From Armigeres subalbatus (Eukaryota; Arthropoda; Insecta; Diptera; Culicidae): 64,000 bases of DNA. The stretch lies in the NCBI RefSeq assembly GCF_024139115.2, contig NC_085140.1, forward strand, positions 161,412,452 to 161,476,451. Reading direction: 5' to 3'. The notes below the pieces were generated by a model. The model ran no database searches, was not told the DNA's origin, and was given only the letters and a program-made list of their open reading frames with translations. Within the stretch, counting starts at the first letter, position 1, and every line of letters begins with the position of its first letter. The translations under genes were made by a program, and so were the position numbers. Of the stretch, positions 20,695 through 32,568 are shown piece after piece.

Positions 20695-23600
20695 GGGGGC
20701 AGCAGGGACTATGTCCAAAGGCTTGACGGTCCCTCCCCAGGCCATCTGCGAGTTGTGGCGCCTGCCTAGGATGTGGTGGGGTTTGACAGTGGGCCCTGTT
20801 AAACCTCTATAAAAATCTGCATGTATCCGTAAGTAGGCTCCGCCAAAGCGACCGTGTGCCGCTCAAAGCGCACAAGCCCAAGACCTGGTGTTAGATGGGA
20901 CGCTAAACAGCCCTGACACGACGGCCCTCCGACGAGACAGGAGGTTTGCGCAGGCCCAATAAGCCGCCTTTAAAAACAACTATTACGAACGACATAGAAG
21001 ATAATACGACTCGATACAATCGGCAACGACCTAGGCGACGAATAAAGGATCACGATTGGAAGCTTGGAACATGGAACTGCAAGTCGCTAGGCTTCGCAGG
21101 TTGCGATAGGATAATCTACGATGAATTACATCCCCGCAACTTCGATGTCGTAGCGCTGCAGGAAATCTGCTGGACAGGACAGAAAGTGTGGCAAAGCGAG
21201 CATCGAGCGGATACCTTCTACAAAAGCTGTGGCACCACAAATGTGCTGGGTAAGATGCGCCAACGCGTAATTGGGTGGCAGCCAATCAACGCAAGGATGT
21301 GCAAGCTGAAGATAAAAGGCCGTTTCTTCAACTATAGCACCATCAACGTGCACTGCCCACACGAAGGGAGATCCGACGACGAGAAAAAGCATTCTATGCG
21401 CAGCTGAAGCAGACATACGATGGATGCCCACTGCGGGACGTCAAAATCGCCATCGCTGACATGAACGCTCAGGTAGGAAGGGAGGAAATGTATAGACCGG
21501 TCATCGGACCGGATAGTCTGCATACCGTATCGAACGACAACGGCCAATGATGCATAAACTTTTCAGCCTCCCGCGGAATGGTAGTCCGAAGCACTTTGCC
21601 ACATGGAAATCACCTATTCAAGTAACGGAAAACCAAATCGACCACGTTCTAATCGACGGTAAATTCTTCTCCGACATCACGAACGTACGCACTTACCGCA
21701 GTGCGAATATTGAATCCGACCACTACCTCGTCGCAGTATGTCTGCGCTCAAAACTCTCGACGGTGATCAACACGCGTCGGAGTCGTCCGCCGCGGCTTAA
21801 CATTGGGCGGCTACAAGACGGTAGACTAGCCCAAGACTACGCGCAGCAGCTGGAAGTGGCACTCCCAACGGAAGAGCAGCTAGGCGCAGCATCTCTTGAA
21901 GATGGTTGGAGAGATATTCGATCCGCCATTGGAAGCACCGCAACCGCTGCACTAGGCACGGTGGCTCCGGATCAGAGAAACGACTGGTATGACGGCGAAT
22001 GTGAGCAGTTAGTTGAGGAGAAGAATGCAGCATGGGCGAGATTGCTGCAACACCGCACGAGGGCGAACGAGGCACGATACAAACGGGCGCGGAACAGACA
22101 AAACTCGATTTTCCGGAGGAAAAAGCGCCAGCAGGAAGATCGAGACCGTGAAGAGACGGAGGAACTGTACCGCGCTAATAACACACGAAAGTTCTATGAG
22201 AAGTTGAACCGTTCACGTAAGGGCTACGTGCCACAGCCCGATATGTGTAAGGACATAAACGGAACCCTTCTTACGAACGAGCGTGAGGTGATCCAAAGGT
22301 GGCGGCAGCACTACGAAGAGCACCTGAATGGCGATATGGCAGACAACGGTGTCGGTATGGTAATGAACCTAGGAGCACGCGCGCAGAACATGCGACTTCC
22401 GGCTCCGAATCTCCAGGAAATCCAGGAGGAGATCGGCCGGCTGAAGAACAACAAAGCCCCTGGAGTTGACCAACTACCAGGAGAGCTGTTTAAACACGGT
22501 GGTGAGGCACTGGCTAGAGCGCTGCACTGGGTGATTACCAAGGTTTGGGAGGATGAGGTTCTGCCGCAGGAGTGGATGGAAGGTGTCGTGTGTCCCATCT
22601 ACAAAAAGGGCGATGAGCTGGATTGTAGCAACTACCGCGCAATCACATTGCTGAACGCCGCCTACAAGGTACTCTCCCAAATTTTATGCCGTCGACTAAC
22701 ACCAATTGCAAGAGAGTTCGTGGGGCAGTACCAGGCGGGATTTATGGGTGAACGCTCTACCACAGACCAGGTGTTCGCCATACGTCAGGTATTGCAGAAA
22801 TGCCGCGAATACAACGTGCCCACACATCATCTATTTATCGACTTCAAAGCCGCATATGATACAATCGATCGGGCAGCTATGGCAGCTAATGCACGAAAAC
22901 GGATTTCCGGATAAACTGATACGGTTGATCAAGGCGACGATGGATCGGGTGATGTGCGTAGTTCGAGTTTCAGGGGCATTCTCGAGTCCCTTCGAAACCC
23001 GTAGAGGGTTACGGCAAGGTGATGGTCTTTCGTGTCTGCTATTCAACATCGCTTTGGAGGGAGTAATACGAAGGGCAGGGATTGACACGAGTGGTACGAT
23101 TTTCACGAAGTCCGTCCAGTTATTTGGTTTCGCGGACGACATTGATATCATGGCACGTAACTTTGAGAGGATGGAGGAAGCCTACATCAGACTGAAAAGC
23201 GAAGCTAAACGGATTGGACTAGTCATCAACACGTCGAAGACGAAGTACATGATAGGAAGAGGCTCAAGAGAGGTCAATGTGAGCCACCCACCACGAGTTT
23301 CTATCGGTGGTGGCGAAATCGAGGTGGTTGAAGAATTCGTGTACTTGGGCTCACTGGTGACCGCCGATAACGATACCAGCAGAGAAATTCGGAGACGCAT
23401 AGTGGCTGGAAATCGTACGTACTTTGGACTCCGCAAGACGCTTCGATCGAATAGAGTTCGCCGCCGTACCAAACTGACTATCTACAAAACGCTTATAAGA
23501 CCGGTAGTTCTCTACGGACACGAGACCTGGACGATGCTCGTGGAGGACCAACGCGCACTGGGAGTTTTCGAAAGGAAAGTGTTGCGTACCATCTATGGTG

Positions 23601-23929
23601 GGTTGCAGATGGCGGACGGTACGTGGAGGAGTCGAATGAACCACGAGTTGCATCAACTGTTGGGAGAACCATCCATCGTTCACACCGCGAAAATCGGAAG
23701 ACTGCGGTGGGCCGGGCACGTACCCAGAATGTCGGACAGTAATCCGGTGAAAATGGTTCTCGACAACGATCCGACGGGAACAAGAAGGCGAGGTGCACAG
23801 CGGGCAAGGTGGATCGTCAGGTGGAGGACGACTTGCGGAAGTGCAGCCATGAACCGAGCTGAATGGAGAAGTCTTTTATGTGCAGCACAGGCCACTCCGG
23901 CCTTAGTCTGATGATAAATAAATAAATAA
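20695..23929 (+). mobile_element. RTE-clade non-LTR retrotransposon (family 1), full-length but decayed
   Basis: The element spans the shared 5' leader (20695-20882), endonuclease, reverse transcriptase, and an (ATAA)n tail. A 7-bp duplication ATATATT flanks it (20688-20694, 23930-23936). The broken satellite monomer reads through cleanly when the element is removed. The short tandem tail instead of poly(A) is typical of the RTE clade. This is the most complete RTE copy in the window and the reference for the remnants at 0.8/6.1, 25.0, 39.4 and 57.2 kb. Confidence 0.9.
20946..23911 (+). pseudogene. RTE-clade endonuclease-reverse transcriptase, at least four frameshifts
   Basis: The endonuclease motifs are LGTWNCKSL and VVALQEICWTG (20946-21407). 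The frame then shifts near 21394 and again near 21545. The next frame (21547-22914) carries IDHVLIDGKFFSDI, SDHYLVAVCLR, NNKAPGVDQLPGE, CPIYKKGDELDCSNYRAITL and FIDFKAAYDTIDR. A shift near 22870 moves the gene into the frame ending at 23911. That frame has RRGLRQGDGLSC, the catalytic FADD at 23129-23140, and the C-terminal GHVPRMSDSNPVKMV region. A last shift near 23815 spoils the C-terminus. The order (APE endonuclease, RT, short C-terminal domain, no RNase H) fits RTE. It would have copied its RNA at nicked genomic DNA; this copy is dead. Confidence 0.9.
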
Positions 23930-24987
23930 ATATATTCAAACCGTATGTTCTAAGTTATCCAAATCATTCTGGACGAATTAGTCTACTAAGACAACTGGAC
24001 TCGATGCAAAGCCAATAGTAACCCATGGTGTCCATACTGGCACTGAGAGGCCATGTGCATGATTTGCCGCTTGGATATGTAAATACCGGATATTCTAAGT
24101 TCTTCAAGTCAATCTGGATGTCAGGCAAATTGGTCTACCAAGACAACTGGGCACGATATAAAGCCAATAGCAACCCATGGTATCCATACAGTGCATTGGA
24201 GGTCGTGCACATGACTAACGATTTAGATATGTCCAAACCGGATATCTTGGGTTCTTCAAATCATTCTGGAGTTCAGACAATTTAATATTCCAAGTCATCT
24301 GAAGTCGGTACATAATCAATAGCAAGCCATATTCTCCACCCACGCCAGGATTTATTTAGATATGTCCAAGCCGGATGAGCTAAGTTCTCCAAATCACGGT
24401 GGAGTTCAGACCAATTGATCTACCAAGTCAACTGGGAGCGCTACAAAATAAATAGCAACCCATGGTGTCTATATAGGTCCATGGAAGCCATGCGCATGGT
24501 TTGCGATTTTGTTATGTCTAAATTGAATGTTCGAAGTTCTCCAAATCATTGTGGAGTTTAAATCAATGAACCTTTCAAATCAACTGGGCTCGGTTTAAAA
24601 CCAGTAGCAACCCATGATGTCCCCATAGACCCTTAGAGGCCATGCGCATAATTTACATTTTGGATATGTCCAAATCGGATATTCTAAGTTTTTCAAATCA
24701 GTCTGGAGCTCAGACCAGTTGGTCTACTAAGTCAATTGGGCTCAGTACAAAATTAAAGACGATCCATGGTGTTTACATAGGCCTTCAGCCATGCAATTTA
24801 CGATTTAAGTATATGCAAAAACGATGATCTAAGTTCACAAAATAATTCCGTAGTTCAGACCAATTTGTTGAGCAGGTCAACTACGCTCGGTACAAAATCG
24901 ATAGCGACTCCTTTTTATCAATCAGGTCCCTGATTACTATCTGCATGGTTTATGGTTTAGAAATTACCGAATACGACGTTCTGCGAC
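23930..24987 (+). repeat. Satellite of about 150 bp, forward array
   Basis: About seven diverged monomers occur; the word AAAGCCAATAG and variants recur at about 24007, 24160, 24309, 24444, 24592, 24745 and 24891 (steps of 135-153 bp). Divergence rises towards the right end. Confidence 0.85.
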
Positions 24988-25045
24988 GTGCAGCCATGGA
25001 CCGTGCTGAATGGAGAAGACTTTTATGTACTGCACAGCATGACTG
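24988..25045 (+). mobile_element. RTE 3'-end fragment at the satellite inversion point
   Basis: CTGCGACGTGCAGCCATGGA and the following stretch ending in ACTGCACAGCATG match the 3' coding end of RTE family 1 (compare 23840-23895 and 58168-58225). The satellite is forward on its left and reverse on its right. Confidence 0.75.
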
Positions 25046-25059
25046 ATAGTAGCCTGAAG

Positions 25060-25900
25060 ATGTTTAGTTGATATCGTTTTTTTGCCAAATTGACATTGTA
25101 GATCAATTTATCTGAGCTCTTGTGTGATTTAAAATATTTAGAACCATAAGTTGCTTTTGGTTTTGTACCGGGGACAGTTGATATGATAGATCAATTGGTT
25201 TGAATTCTAGAATGATTTGAAGAGCTTGGAATATCCGATTTGAAAATATCTGAATCGTAAATCATGCGCATGGCTTCAAGGCGGCTATATGAACATCATG
25301 GATTCCTATTTGTTCTGTATCGAGCCCAGTTGTCTTGGTAGACCAGATGGTCTGAACTCCAGAATGGTTTGGATAAATTAGAACATTCAATTTGGACAGA
25401 TATAAATCGTAAACCATGTACATTGTCTCTGAGCGCCAATAACTAGACGCAATGAATTGCTACAGGCTTTGTACCAAGCACAGTTGACTTGAACATATCA
25501 TGGATCATGGATATATATTCAAATCGTCAATTTTGCACATGGCCTCTAAGGGCTTGTATGAGTTCCTATTGGATTGGCGTTGAGCCCAGTTGACATGGTA
25601 GATCAATAGTTCTGAACTTAAGAATCGTTTGGAGCACTTAGAACATCTGGTTTGAACATATTCAAATCCTAAATCATGCACATGGGCTCTAAAGGACATA
25701 TCTAAATTATCCAAATCTTAAATCATGCACAAGGACTCTAACGGCATGTATGGACATCATAGGTTGCTATTGACTTTGTATCGAGTTCTGTTCTCTTGGT
25801 AGACAAATTCGTCTGGACTCCATAATGATTTGGAGAACTTAGAACATACAGTTTGGACATATCTAGATAGTAAATCATGCGCATAGCCTCTAAGGGCTTG
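25060..25900 (-). repeat. Satellite of about 150 bp, reverse array
   Basis: The same monomer reads in the opposite direction: GTCTGAACTCCAGAATG, GGTTTGGACATATC, AAATCATGCGCATGGC, GGGTTGCTATTGGC-type words recur about six times. The last monomer is cut by the solo LTR at GGGCTTG. Confidence 0.85.
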
Positions 25901-26384
25901 TGTTCCGAAGAACAAGAGCCCCTGCACCACCGAGTCTACGAGCTGATAGTAAAGACATTTTATGCTGATACAGCTTCAAGCTTAGATAATTATGCTTACA
26001 TAATTCGGTTTGAGGCTTTACATTGATTCTTCGTTGTAGTTCAAATTAATACACGTACCGCAAACTTTGATTAAATTGGTAGGTAAGGAGAAGTTTTACA
26101 CAAGAATAGATAAGCTTACTTACACTGTGATACTAAGATTTAAGGTAGTTTGATAGCTTTCGATTAAGGTAGTTTGAACTGTAGAAATAGAATATAGAAT
26201 CAATAATAATTTCAGTAATAAATTCATTAAATTCTAGATAAGCACATTACACGTGGTTAGACGGACTGCTCACTTCAATGTGATAAATAGCACAGTCAGT
26301 CAATCTGATACGCTAAAGGGCATATCTCGTTGACAGCAAGCAAGTGAACATCAACTTTATAAGCAGTGCATCCAGTTCGCAACA
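25901..26384 (+). mobile_element. Solo LTR, BEL/Pao-like
   Basis: The 484-bp block begins TGTTCCG and ends CGCAACA, so TGTT...AACA ends are inverted. It is flanked by GCTTG (25896-25900) and GCTTA (26385-26389), a 5-bp duplication with one change. The satellite word GGGCTTATATGGGTTG is reconstituted if it is removed. No internal retrotransposon genes follow, so it is a solo LTR left by recombination. Assignment to BEL/Pao rests on the resemblance of the 5' end only. Confidence 0.65.
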
Positions 26385-26424
26385 GCTTATATGGGTTGTT
26401 TTTTATTCATTTCTTTATTTGGTA

Positions 26425-27352
26425 AAGCTATGTCCATTTAGAATCCGGAATAATAAAACCATCTGTATCTCGGTAACGGATTGAAGTACAAATGAGGTTA
26501 ATACATCAAAACAAGGGTACTTCACTGTACTTTAAGGAAAAAATATTGATACAAATAATTTCTTCTTGTTTCTAGTGAAAATTCGCACCTTCTTCTTTAT
26601 TCCTCTCATCAAAAGTTGCACACCTCCGGAGTCAACTTCCTTGGCACATTTGTTCCACATTTTGGTCATCTGAGTCGCGTTCCGAGCTGTTTTTCCACTT
26701 TTCTTAAGCTTCCGCTTCATTACTGCCCAAAATGTTTCGATGGGCCGGAGCTGTGGACAGTTGCGTGGATTTATGTTTTTATCGATGAAATCTTCGTTAT
26801 TATCGCGGTACCACTGGATGACTTCCCGGCTGTAGTGGCAACTCGCCAAATCTGGCCAAAACTTCACGGGACCTTTATGGGCTCTATGGAAGGTCGACCG
26901 CGTTTTTTGAGAGATTCCTCCTTGTACAGCTTCGTGTCCATCGTCTTATTCGTCACAAACCCTTAGGTCTTTGCCCCACAGTTGCATATCCCTTGCCAAA
27001 ATCATCCGTTTTTTTGCAAGTTTGTTCAAAAAGCAACCTTAAACTTCGCAGGAACTACTCCTCGTGCCGTCACCATGTAGAATTTTTGGCTAGGAAACTG
27101 TCCGAAATCCATTTTGACGTAGGTTCCATCGTCGATGAGCAGGATTATCAACGTGGGTGTGCAGACTTTTTTCTCTCCTTTCGGCTTCCATCTGGAATAA
27201 TTTTTGACACGCTGCACGAAACTTCGTGAAATTTATACCGCAGCAAGTGGGCGCCTAGGTAGACAAACCGCTGTAAAAGAATTCTTGCAGCGGTCACTTT
27301 CCGTGCCGCTGCAATACAATAAATGATTTCGGATTCTAAATGGACATAGCTT
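26425..27352 (-). mobile_element. IS630-Tc1-mariner DD37E transposon, internally damaged
   Basis: The inverted repeats match over 23 bp (left end begins AAGCTATGTCCATTTAGAAT), and TA flanks both ends (26423-26424, 27353-27354). The transposase runs on the minus strand. At 928 bp it is shorter than autonomous elements, and the N-terminal DNA-binding part of the protein is missing or decayed. Confidence 0.9.
26532..27217 (-). pseudogene. DD37E transposase remnant
   Basis: Two minus-strand frames carry the catalytic core. The first (27026-27217) has LIDDGTYVKMDFGQ with the first catalytic Asp region, followed by QKFYMVTARG. The second (26532-26867) has FWPDLASCHY, then NPRNCPQLRPIETFW. I count 37 residues between the Asp of WPD and the Glu of PIE, the DD37E spacing known from mosquito ITmD37E elements. 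The joint between the frames (about 26870-27020) is broken, and the N-terminal helix-turn-helix region is absent. It would have excised and inserted the element at TA; it is now inactive. Open frames on the + strand here are shadows. Confidence 0.9.
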
Positions 27353-27777
27353 TAAGTACTCTGTGTTTCTTAACCGCTACTGTGCCGTGATCTACTGTGG
27401 TATTCTGCTATTCAGAATCCACATAGAATCTATTTTTAGACATTCGTTGTTGTTATCATTGCCGGGTCCATCTCATCGTGAGTCCATTGTGTCCCTTTGT
27501 CCGTATCATGTATCCAATTGCTCGTTGCATTGTTCGATTGCCTTTTATCCGGGGACTTAGTACATGTACTATCACAAAATCTTAGACCCCCTCCCCCTAT
27601 AACCTGTGACATCATTGTTGAACGACCTCTTAGTGGGCAGCCGTGTTAGTACGACGCAACCCCAAAACGCCACAGTTTGGGCTGCACCTCAGGTGACTGA
27701 CAAGGCATTGGTGAAAGGGCTGGGAATCGAACCCATGGCCGTCCGCTTATAAGGCGAACGTGTAGCCAACAACTTAT
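27353..27777. other. Sequence between DD37E element and satellite, with tRNA-like remnant
   Basis: On the minus strand at about 27715-27775 it reads like a decayed tRNA: anticodon-like loop CTTATAA between pairing arms, then the RNA polymerase III B box GGGTTCGATTCCC (27720-27733, inverted). No intact acceptor stem is visible, so a tRNA-derived SINE is more likely than a tRNA gene. Confidence 0.4.
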
Positions 27778-28012
27778 TGGTTTGATGTCGAGCCCAGTAA
27801 TCTTGGTAGATCAATTTTTCTGAACTCCAGAATGATTTGGAGAAGTTAGAACATCCTGTTGGTACATATCTAGATCATAAATTATGCGCATGGCCTCTAA
27901 GGGCCTGTATGGGCACCATGGGTTGCTATTGGCACCAAGCGTAATTGATCTGGTAGGGCAAGGCTTTGAAATCCAGAATGGTCTGGAGAACCTAGAACAT
28001 CTGTAGGTATAT
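27778..28012 (-). repeat. Satellite of about 150 bp, reverse, one and a half monomers
   Basis: GAACTCCAGAATGATTTGG, CATGCGCATGGCCTCTAAGG-type words and CACCATGGGTTGCTATTGG match the array at 25.1-25.9 kb in the same orientation. Confidence 0.8.
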
Positions 28013-28432
28013 TGTCTGTATTCATGATTCGTCATCACTGAATTAGTATTGTAACAATTCTCGTCAATTTTCGTCCATATAAAAGTGGCCAACTGACGAT
28101 CCTTCCACCGACGATTACGGGATGTAGGTGTGGCCGATCAACAATTTGAGGTCCGTTTTGGAAAATTCATGAGCTGACGAATATTTTGGGTATATAAATA
28201 TGTGAATTTGGCTGAGAAATGCCTGAGATACTGCTAAGTCAAATCCGGGTCCATTTTGACCAGAACACCGTAAGTTCGAGGGTTTTTTCACTGTAGGAAG
28301 GTTAAGCGAAATCCTACGGCGATATCCTTTTGAAACCTTTTTCGCAACCTCATCACGCCACGCATCGATTCCAAAGACAATCTCTCTGTCGCCCGCAGAC
28401 CGTTATCGTTTAAATAAAACAGTAAGTTAATA
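28013..28432. other. Unassigned stretch
   Basis: Nothing is recognised. Confidence 0.4.
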
Positions 28433-28600
28433 AGGGAGCGTCCACAAATTACGTAACACTTTGAGGGGGGAGGGGGGGGTTGGCCAAAGTGTGACGATCC
28501 ATTCAAAATTTTCAGACGTTTCATACAAAAAGTGTGACATAGGGGCGAGGGGGATTGAAAATGCACAATTTTTGAGTTACGTAATTAATGGATCTTCCCT
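28433..28600. mobile_element. MITE (168 bp)
   Basis: The left end AGGGAGCGTCCACAAATTAC is mirrored by the right end (reverse complement AGGGAAGATCCATTAATTAC). The interior has a G-run and AAAGTGTGAC words on both sides. It is a common type in mosquito genomes by my recollection. Confidence 0.7.
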
Positions 28601-29933
28601 AATCAATATTTTTGTTCTAGAACCCCACATCCAAAACTCTCCCATATTTTAACATCGGTAGACAAAATGAGGTCCTTGGTCCCCGGAATCGGCCGTTGGC
28701 TCAAGGCCAGCTGCTTTGGGCTTAGGGGGTTCCCTTCTGGGACCGAGCAATCTCTCCCAAGGTCAAATCGTTTCAATTTTATAATACCTACAGAAATTCT
28801 CAAAGTTTTTCAAGTTCAGTAGCCCTAATGCCCAAATTTAACCTTCTTATCAGACTATTCGGATCTGTTATAGATTTTTTAGTAATCCAGTTTGGTATGG
28901 ATTCCATAGAGTTCCCAGACTTAATCAACTATCATGGAATTCTGGACGTTTTCCGGGACGCCTGGAAATGCGGAAGACGTAGGCTGAATATTCTCAGGGA
29001 CTCTCCTACATAATCCGGGACGTCTGGTCACTTTAACTTTGACCTTACTGCTGCCGATCAGAAATCGTTTGTCTGTGTAAGGCATTTGATAGGAAATTCG
29101 AAAACTTATGACCAAGTGGCACAATTTAGACCGATTTGATTGCAGCAACTCACATATAACTGGATTTGTTCGTACATAGGTTGCAATGGCTCGCTTATAA
29201 CAAGTGAACTTCTCGGGGATCCATATAGAACACAATTCGAAATCTATATTCTTCCAGACCCTCTAAGAACAGTAGCGGATTGCAGTGTAAAAGAGCTTAA
29301 ATCATGATCTCGTAGCATTTTTTCACCTTTACTCATAACCGACACACACTCGTCGTCGCCATGTGAATTCCAGTCCCTCCACCCCACAGCACCGTGAATA
29401 TGCAATGTGCGAACCACCCAACCAACCGCAGTGAGAACGAGAAGGCTGAACCCGTGCGTGTACATTTCGACATTTCGACTCGTATTGAATTAGCGTCAAA
29501 TATTTAATTTTACATATCCGGGGGCCTTTTCATCATAATGTAATATAGTACCACAAAATTTTATGTGATTTGGAAAATGAATTTCTGGATGTGTGTGGAT
29601 AAACGCTTCCATTCCGCTGCTTCGCTTCGATGCACGAGCAGCAGCGTATTGGCTTCTAGAGAAATGGAGGCGGAAAACATACTCGCGTCGAAGAAGATTG
29701 ACAATGTGCTGTGGAACTGTAGGTATGATTTTTTTTTATTGTTTTATATTAGGAGTAGACATATGTGCTTGCAGAGAAAACAAAGAAATTTACCAGTGCT
29801 AAGTTAATATGCATTTGGCAAATATTTCTCCGTCCCAGTTTCATGCTGCATAGTAATCATTGTGCGAAAAATATCAAAGTGAGCATTGGATTGCAACAAG
29901 TTTCGTTTTATTAGGGCAGCATTGTAAAGGTTT
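28601..29933. other. Unassigned stretch
   Basis: Several short open frames, none with a motif. No repeat recognised. Confidence 0.4.
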
Positions 29934-30010
29934 ATGGGGGCTTGGTGCCCTTTGTCACTACTTCTGCCTCACAAACAGGAGATCATGGGTTCGATCCCGA
30001 TCCCGATTTG
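29934..30010 (+). other. tRNA-like sequence, probable SINE head
   Basis: An A-box-like GGCTTGGTGCC, an anticodon-like loop CCTCACAAA and a B box GGGTTCGATCCC are spaced as in a tRNA. The acceptor stem does not pair, so it is more likely a tRNA-derived SINE piece than a working tRNA. Confidence 0.35.
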
Positions 30011-30479
30011 TCATTTCATACTAAATAATTCTGTTACCAATAAATCTCCTTGATCTATTTCCAAATCAAATTGTCATAGGGCACTGCACGTGAAAATCGC
30101 TTTCTCTTTCGTTCCTCAAGAAAGTTAGAAAACAACAAAATCAGTAAATGTCAATTATGACATCTAGTGGCCTTGTTGTTTTGAAATTTCTTTGCATTAA
30201 GAAACAAATAAATCACTCCGCGGAGTGCCCCATTTCTAGCAAGCAGGATTCTGAATAAAGGGCACTGCACGCAAGGGTTGCTTGTAAATTCTTGAAAAGT
30301 CTTGACGTTTACCTTGTTGTTTATGATTGGGGCTTAGAGAAATTCGTGTTTGGTCTGAGTGGATTTATTTTTTTATTTGAAGGCGATTATCACCAGTTAT
30401 TTTGACGTAAGTTAAAACTATTATTTAAAGAAGAATCTATCAATCACCACACTGATAGTTACTTTTAAACAGTTAACTA
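30011..30479. other. Unassigned stretch
   Basis: The word GGGCACTGCACG occurs twice in direct orientation (about 30078 and 30257). Otherwise nothing is recognised. Confidence 0.35.
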
Positions 30480-31300
30480 TTTGATTCGGAAACTCCTCCA
30501 TCAACTCCAAGGGATATTCCTCCAGGAGCTTTCTTTTGAAATATAAAAGGATTTTAGAGGAATATATTCCATTAGGAACTCTCATTTCTTTTTTCAAAAA
30601 TTCTTAAGGATCTTGCTTAGATGTTGCTTATGAAACTCCTCCAGAAATCCTTGAGGAAGTTCCTCAGGGAGTTACTTCGGAAATTCTTCCAGAAACTCCT
30701 ACGGGAGTTCCTCCGACATTTACTTTAGAACCTTCTTCACAAATTCCTTCGATAATTTCCCCACGAGTTTCTTCAAAATTCCTTTTAAAATTCCTTCCAA
30801 AGTTATACTAGAAATTCCATTCGAAATACCTCCTGACGATCATTAAAATGTTCCTCCAGGAATTTCATCGAAAATTTTACCCAAAGTTCCTTCGAAAATA
30901 TTACTCCATAAACTCCATCGTATTCAGAAGTTTCTTAAGCAGTTATTTCAGAAATTTCTCGAAAAATTTCTTTGTGTTTTTCCAGGAGTTCTTTCGTAAA
31001 TTATTCCGAAAATTCCATCCGGAATTCTTCCTAAATTTCATTCGGAAATTCCTCCAGGAATTTCAACGAAAATACCTCCTGAAATCCTTCCGAGATTCAT
31101 TCGAAAATTTCTCCATGTTGTTTATGAACTTCCCTCAAGAGCTGCCTAAGATATTCTTCTAGAAATCTTTTTATCTTCGAAAATTCTTCCAGGAATTCTT
31201 TTGGAAACTCCTTTCGAAATTCTTTCGGAAATTCCATGGAAATTCCAGAATTACCACGGACATACCCAAGGGTTTTCCTTTGCTTCCTCCAAAAATCCCC
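30480..31300 (-). repeat. Decayed relative of the 24-bp minisatellite
   Basis: Degenerate units of the type AAATTCCTCCAGGAATTTC fill the region. They are the reverse complement of the 18.8-kb minisatellite unit. Read on the + strand (30848-31162) they give FLQEFHRKF-like repeats, matching the minus-strand frame of that array. Similar decayed tracts occur at 56.8, 58.6 and 59.3 kb. Confidence 0.65.
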
Positions 31301-31321
31301 TTTGGAAATTCAATAATTTTT

Positions 31322-31810
31322 GACGTAAACTACGTCTAAGGGGAAGACTCGGATACAGGGTGACAAATGAAAATTTCCAAATTCGAGACCGTCACGAAAT
31401 CATGTAAGATTTTGAACTTTAATAGCGCCTTTATCTTCCGATGGATTTTTGAGATTTATATATCAATCGATTCGGAAATTTTCTACCAATTTGTCAATTA
31501 TATTGAAACTTTGGGTTATGAATGTTAAAATAGGGTATCGGAGCATTTTGGCAGCAACCTCTTTTCTTGTCCGCAAGAGTCTCGTTTCGGCCGTCGCCGT
31601 TCAGTGCGGTTGGCTTTTGGACTCTCCTTTTTGTGCGGTGTTTCGCACAAAAAGTAGAACAATGGAGCCGGACCAGTGACCGCGGTCGAAAGATATGTAA
31701 CAAAAATGCGTAATGTAGTGCATGGTGTGTAAAAAGTGATCCAGATAGGGGCATGTTTGTGCAGGCATGAGACGATCAATTGTTATCAATGCCAATGCCC
31801 TTGCTAGTAA
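31322..31810 (+). repeat. Dispersed repeat E, copy 2, left part
   Basis: It starts with GACGTAAACTACGTCTAAGG and aligns with 14917-15330, including GACCGTCACGAAAT, the hairpin at 31627-31654 and AGTGACCGCGGTCG. Confidence 0.7.
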
Positions 31811-31869
31811 TGCAATCAATTTATATTAAAATACGACTATGGAAAATGCATTTTTTTGCAAACTGAAAA

Positions 31870-32275
31870 CTAATAAGGCCGTTACACATAAAAATTATGG
31901 TCTCCGCAAAGTCAAGGGGGAGGAGGTAATCTTCTTCTTCTTCTACTGAATCGAGCGGCATGAAAATTTGAATGCAGAGGTTTTTGGGGCCGTAGAAGGT
32001 TCTTAAGATGATTAGAGACCCCTCTCCTCTTTGAAACCTGGCTCCTATACAAATGAAACACCAATTTCATCATAACTCGAGATCAAGCAAATGGAAACAA
32101 ATCTGGCGTGTGGAGGTTTTGGAAGAGAAGATATGTTTTTGTGGTGGTTTGCAACGCCTCCCCCTTCTGGAAAGGGGGGCTCCCATACAAATGAACCAAA
32201 AGTTTCTGCATAACTCGAGAATTAATCAGAGAATAAATCAATTTTAGGCGAAGCAAAGTTCGACGGGTCTGCTAG
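31870..32275 (+). mobile_element. Helitron-like fragment with 3' terminus
   Basis: It ends in a short stem CGAA...TTCG, nine bases, then CTAG followed by T (CTAG at 32272-32275), as Helitrons do. Two diverged direct units containing CCATACAAATGAA and CATAACTCGAGA precede it. The 5' end is not identified, so the left boundary is approximate. Confidence 0.5.
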
Positions 32276-32568
32276 TAAAAAATAAATATTAAAATGAAAA
32301 AAAAAAAATTTAAAAAACTCCTCGGATTTGTTAAAGAATGTTTTGAATGTTCTCAAAATTTACCGGAAAATTTTTTTGATGCCCCTCAAGTTGTTATTTT
32401 TGATCAAAACAATTCGAAGGGGGGGGTGTGTGGGTGAGCCAGATTTAAAAAAATATTTATATCGGCTTAATAATATTTTGTCCAATTAAATGCGCGCCTG
32501 AATCAGATGGATTTAACTTTGATTCAGGAAGTGTGAATGCACTTAAGATATTTTTATAATACGTGGGC

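Noticed and set aside
26616..26966. 116-codon + strand frame
   Set aside because: Shadow of the DD37E transposase, which is on the minus strand with catalytic motifs.
27715..27775. tRNA-Ile-like gene (minus strand)
   Set aside because: B box and anticodon-like loop are visible but no acceptor stem; treated as a SINE-like remnant.
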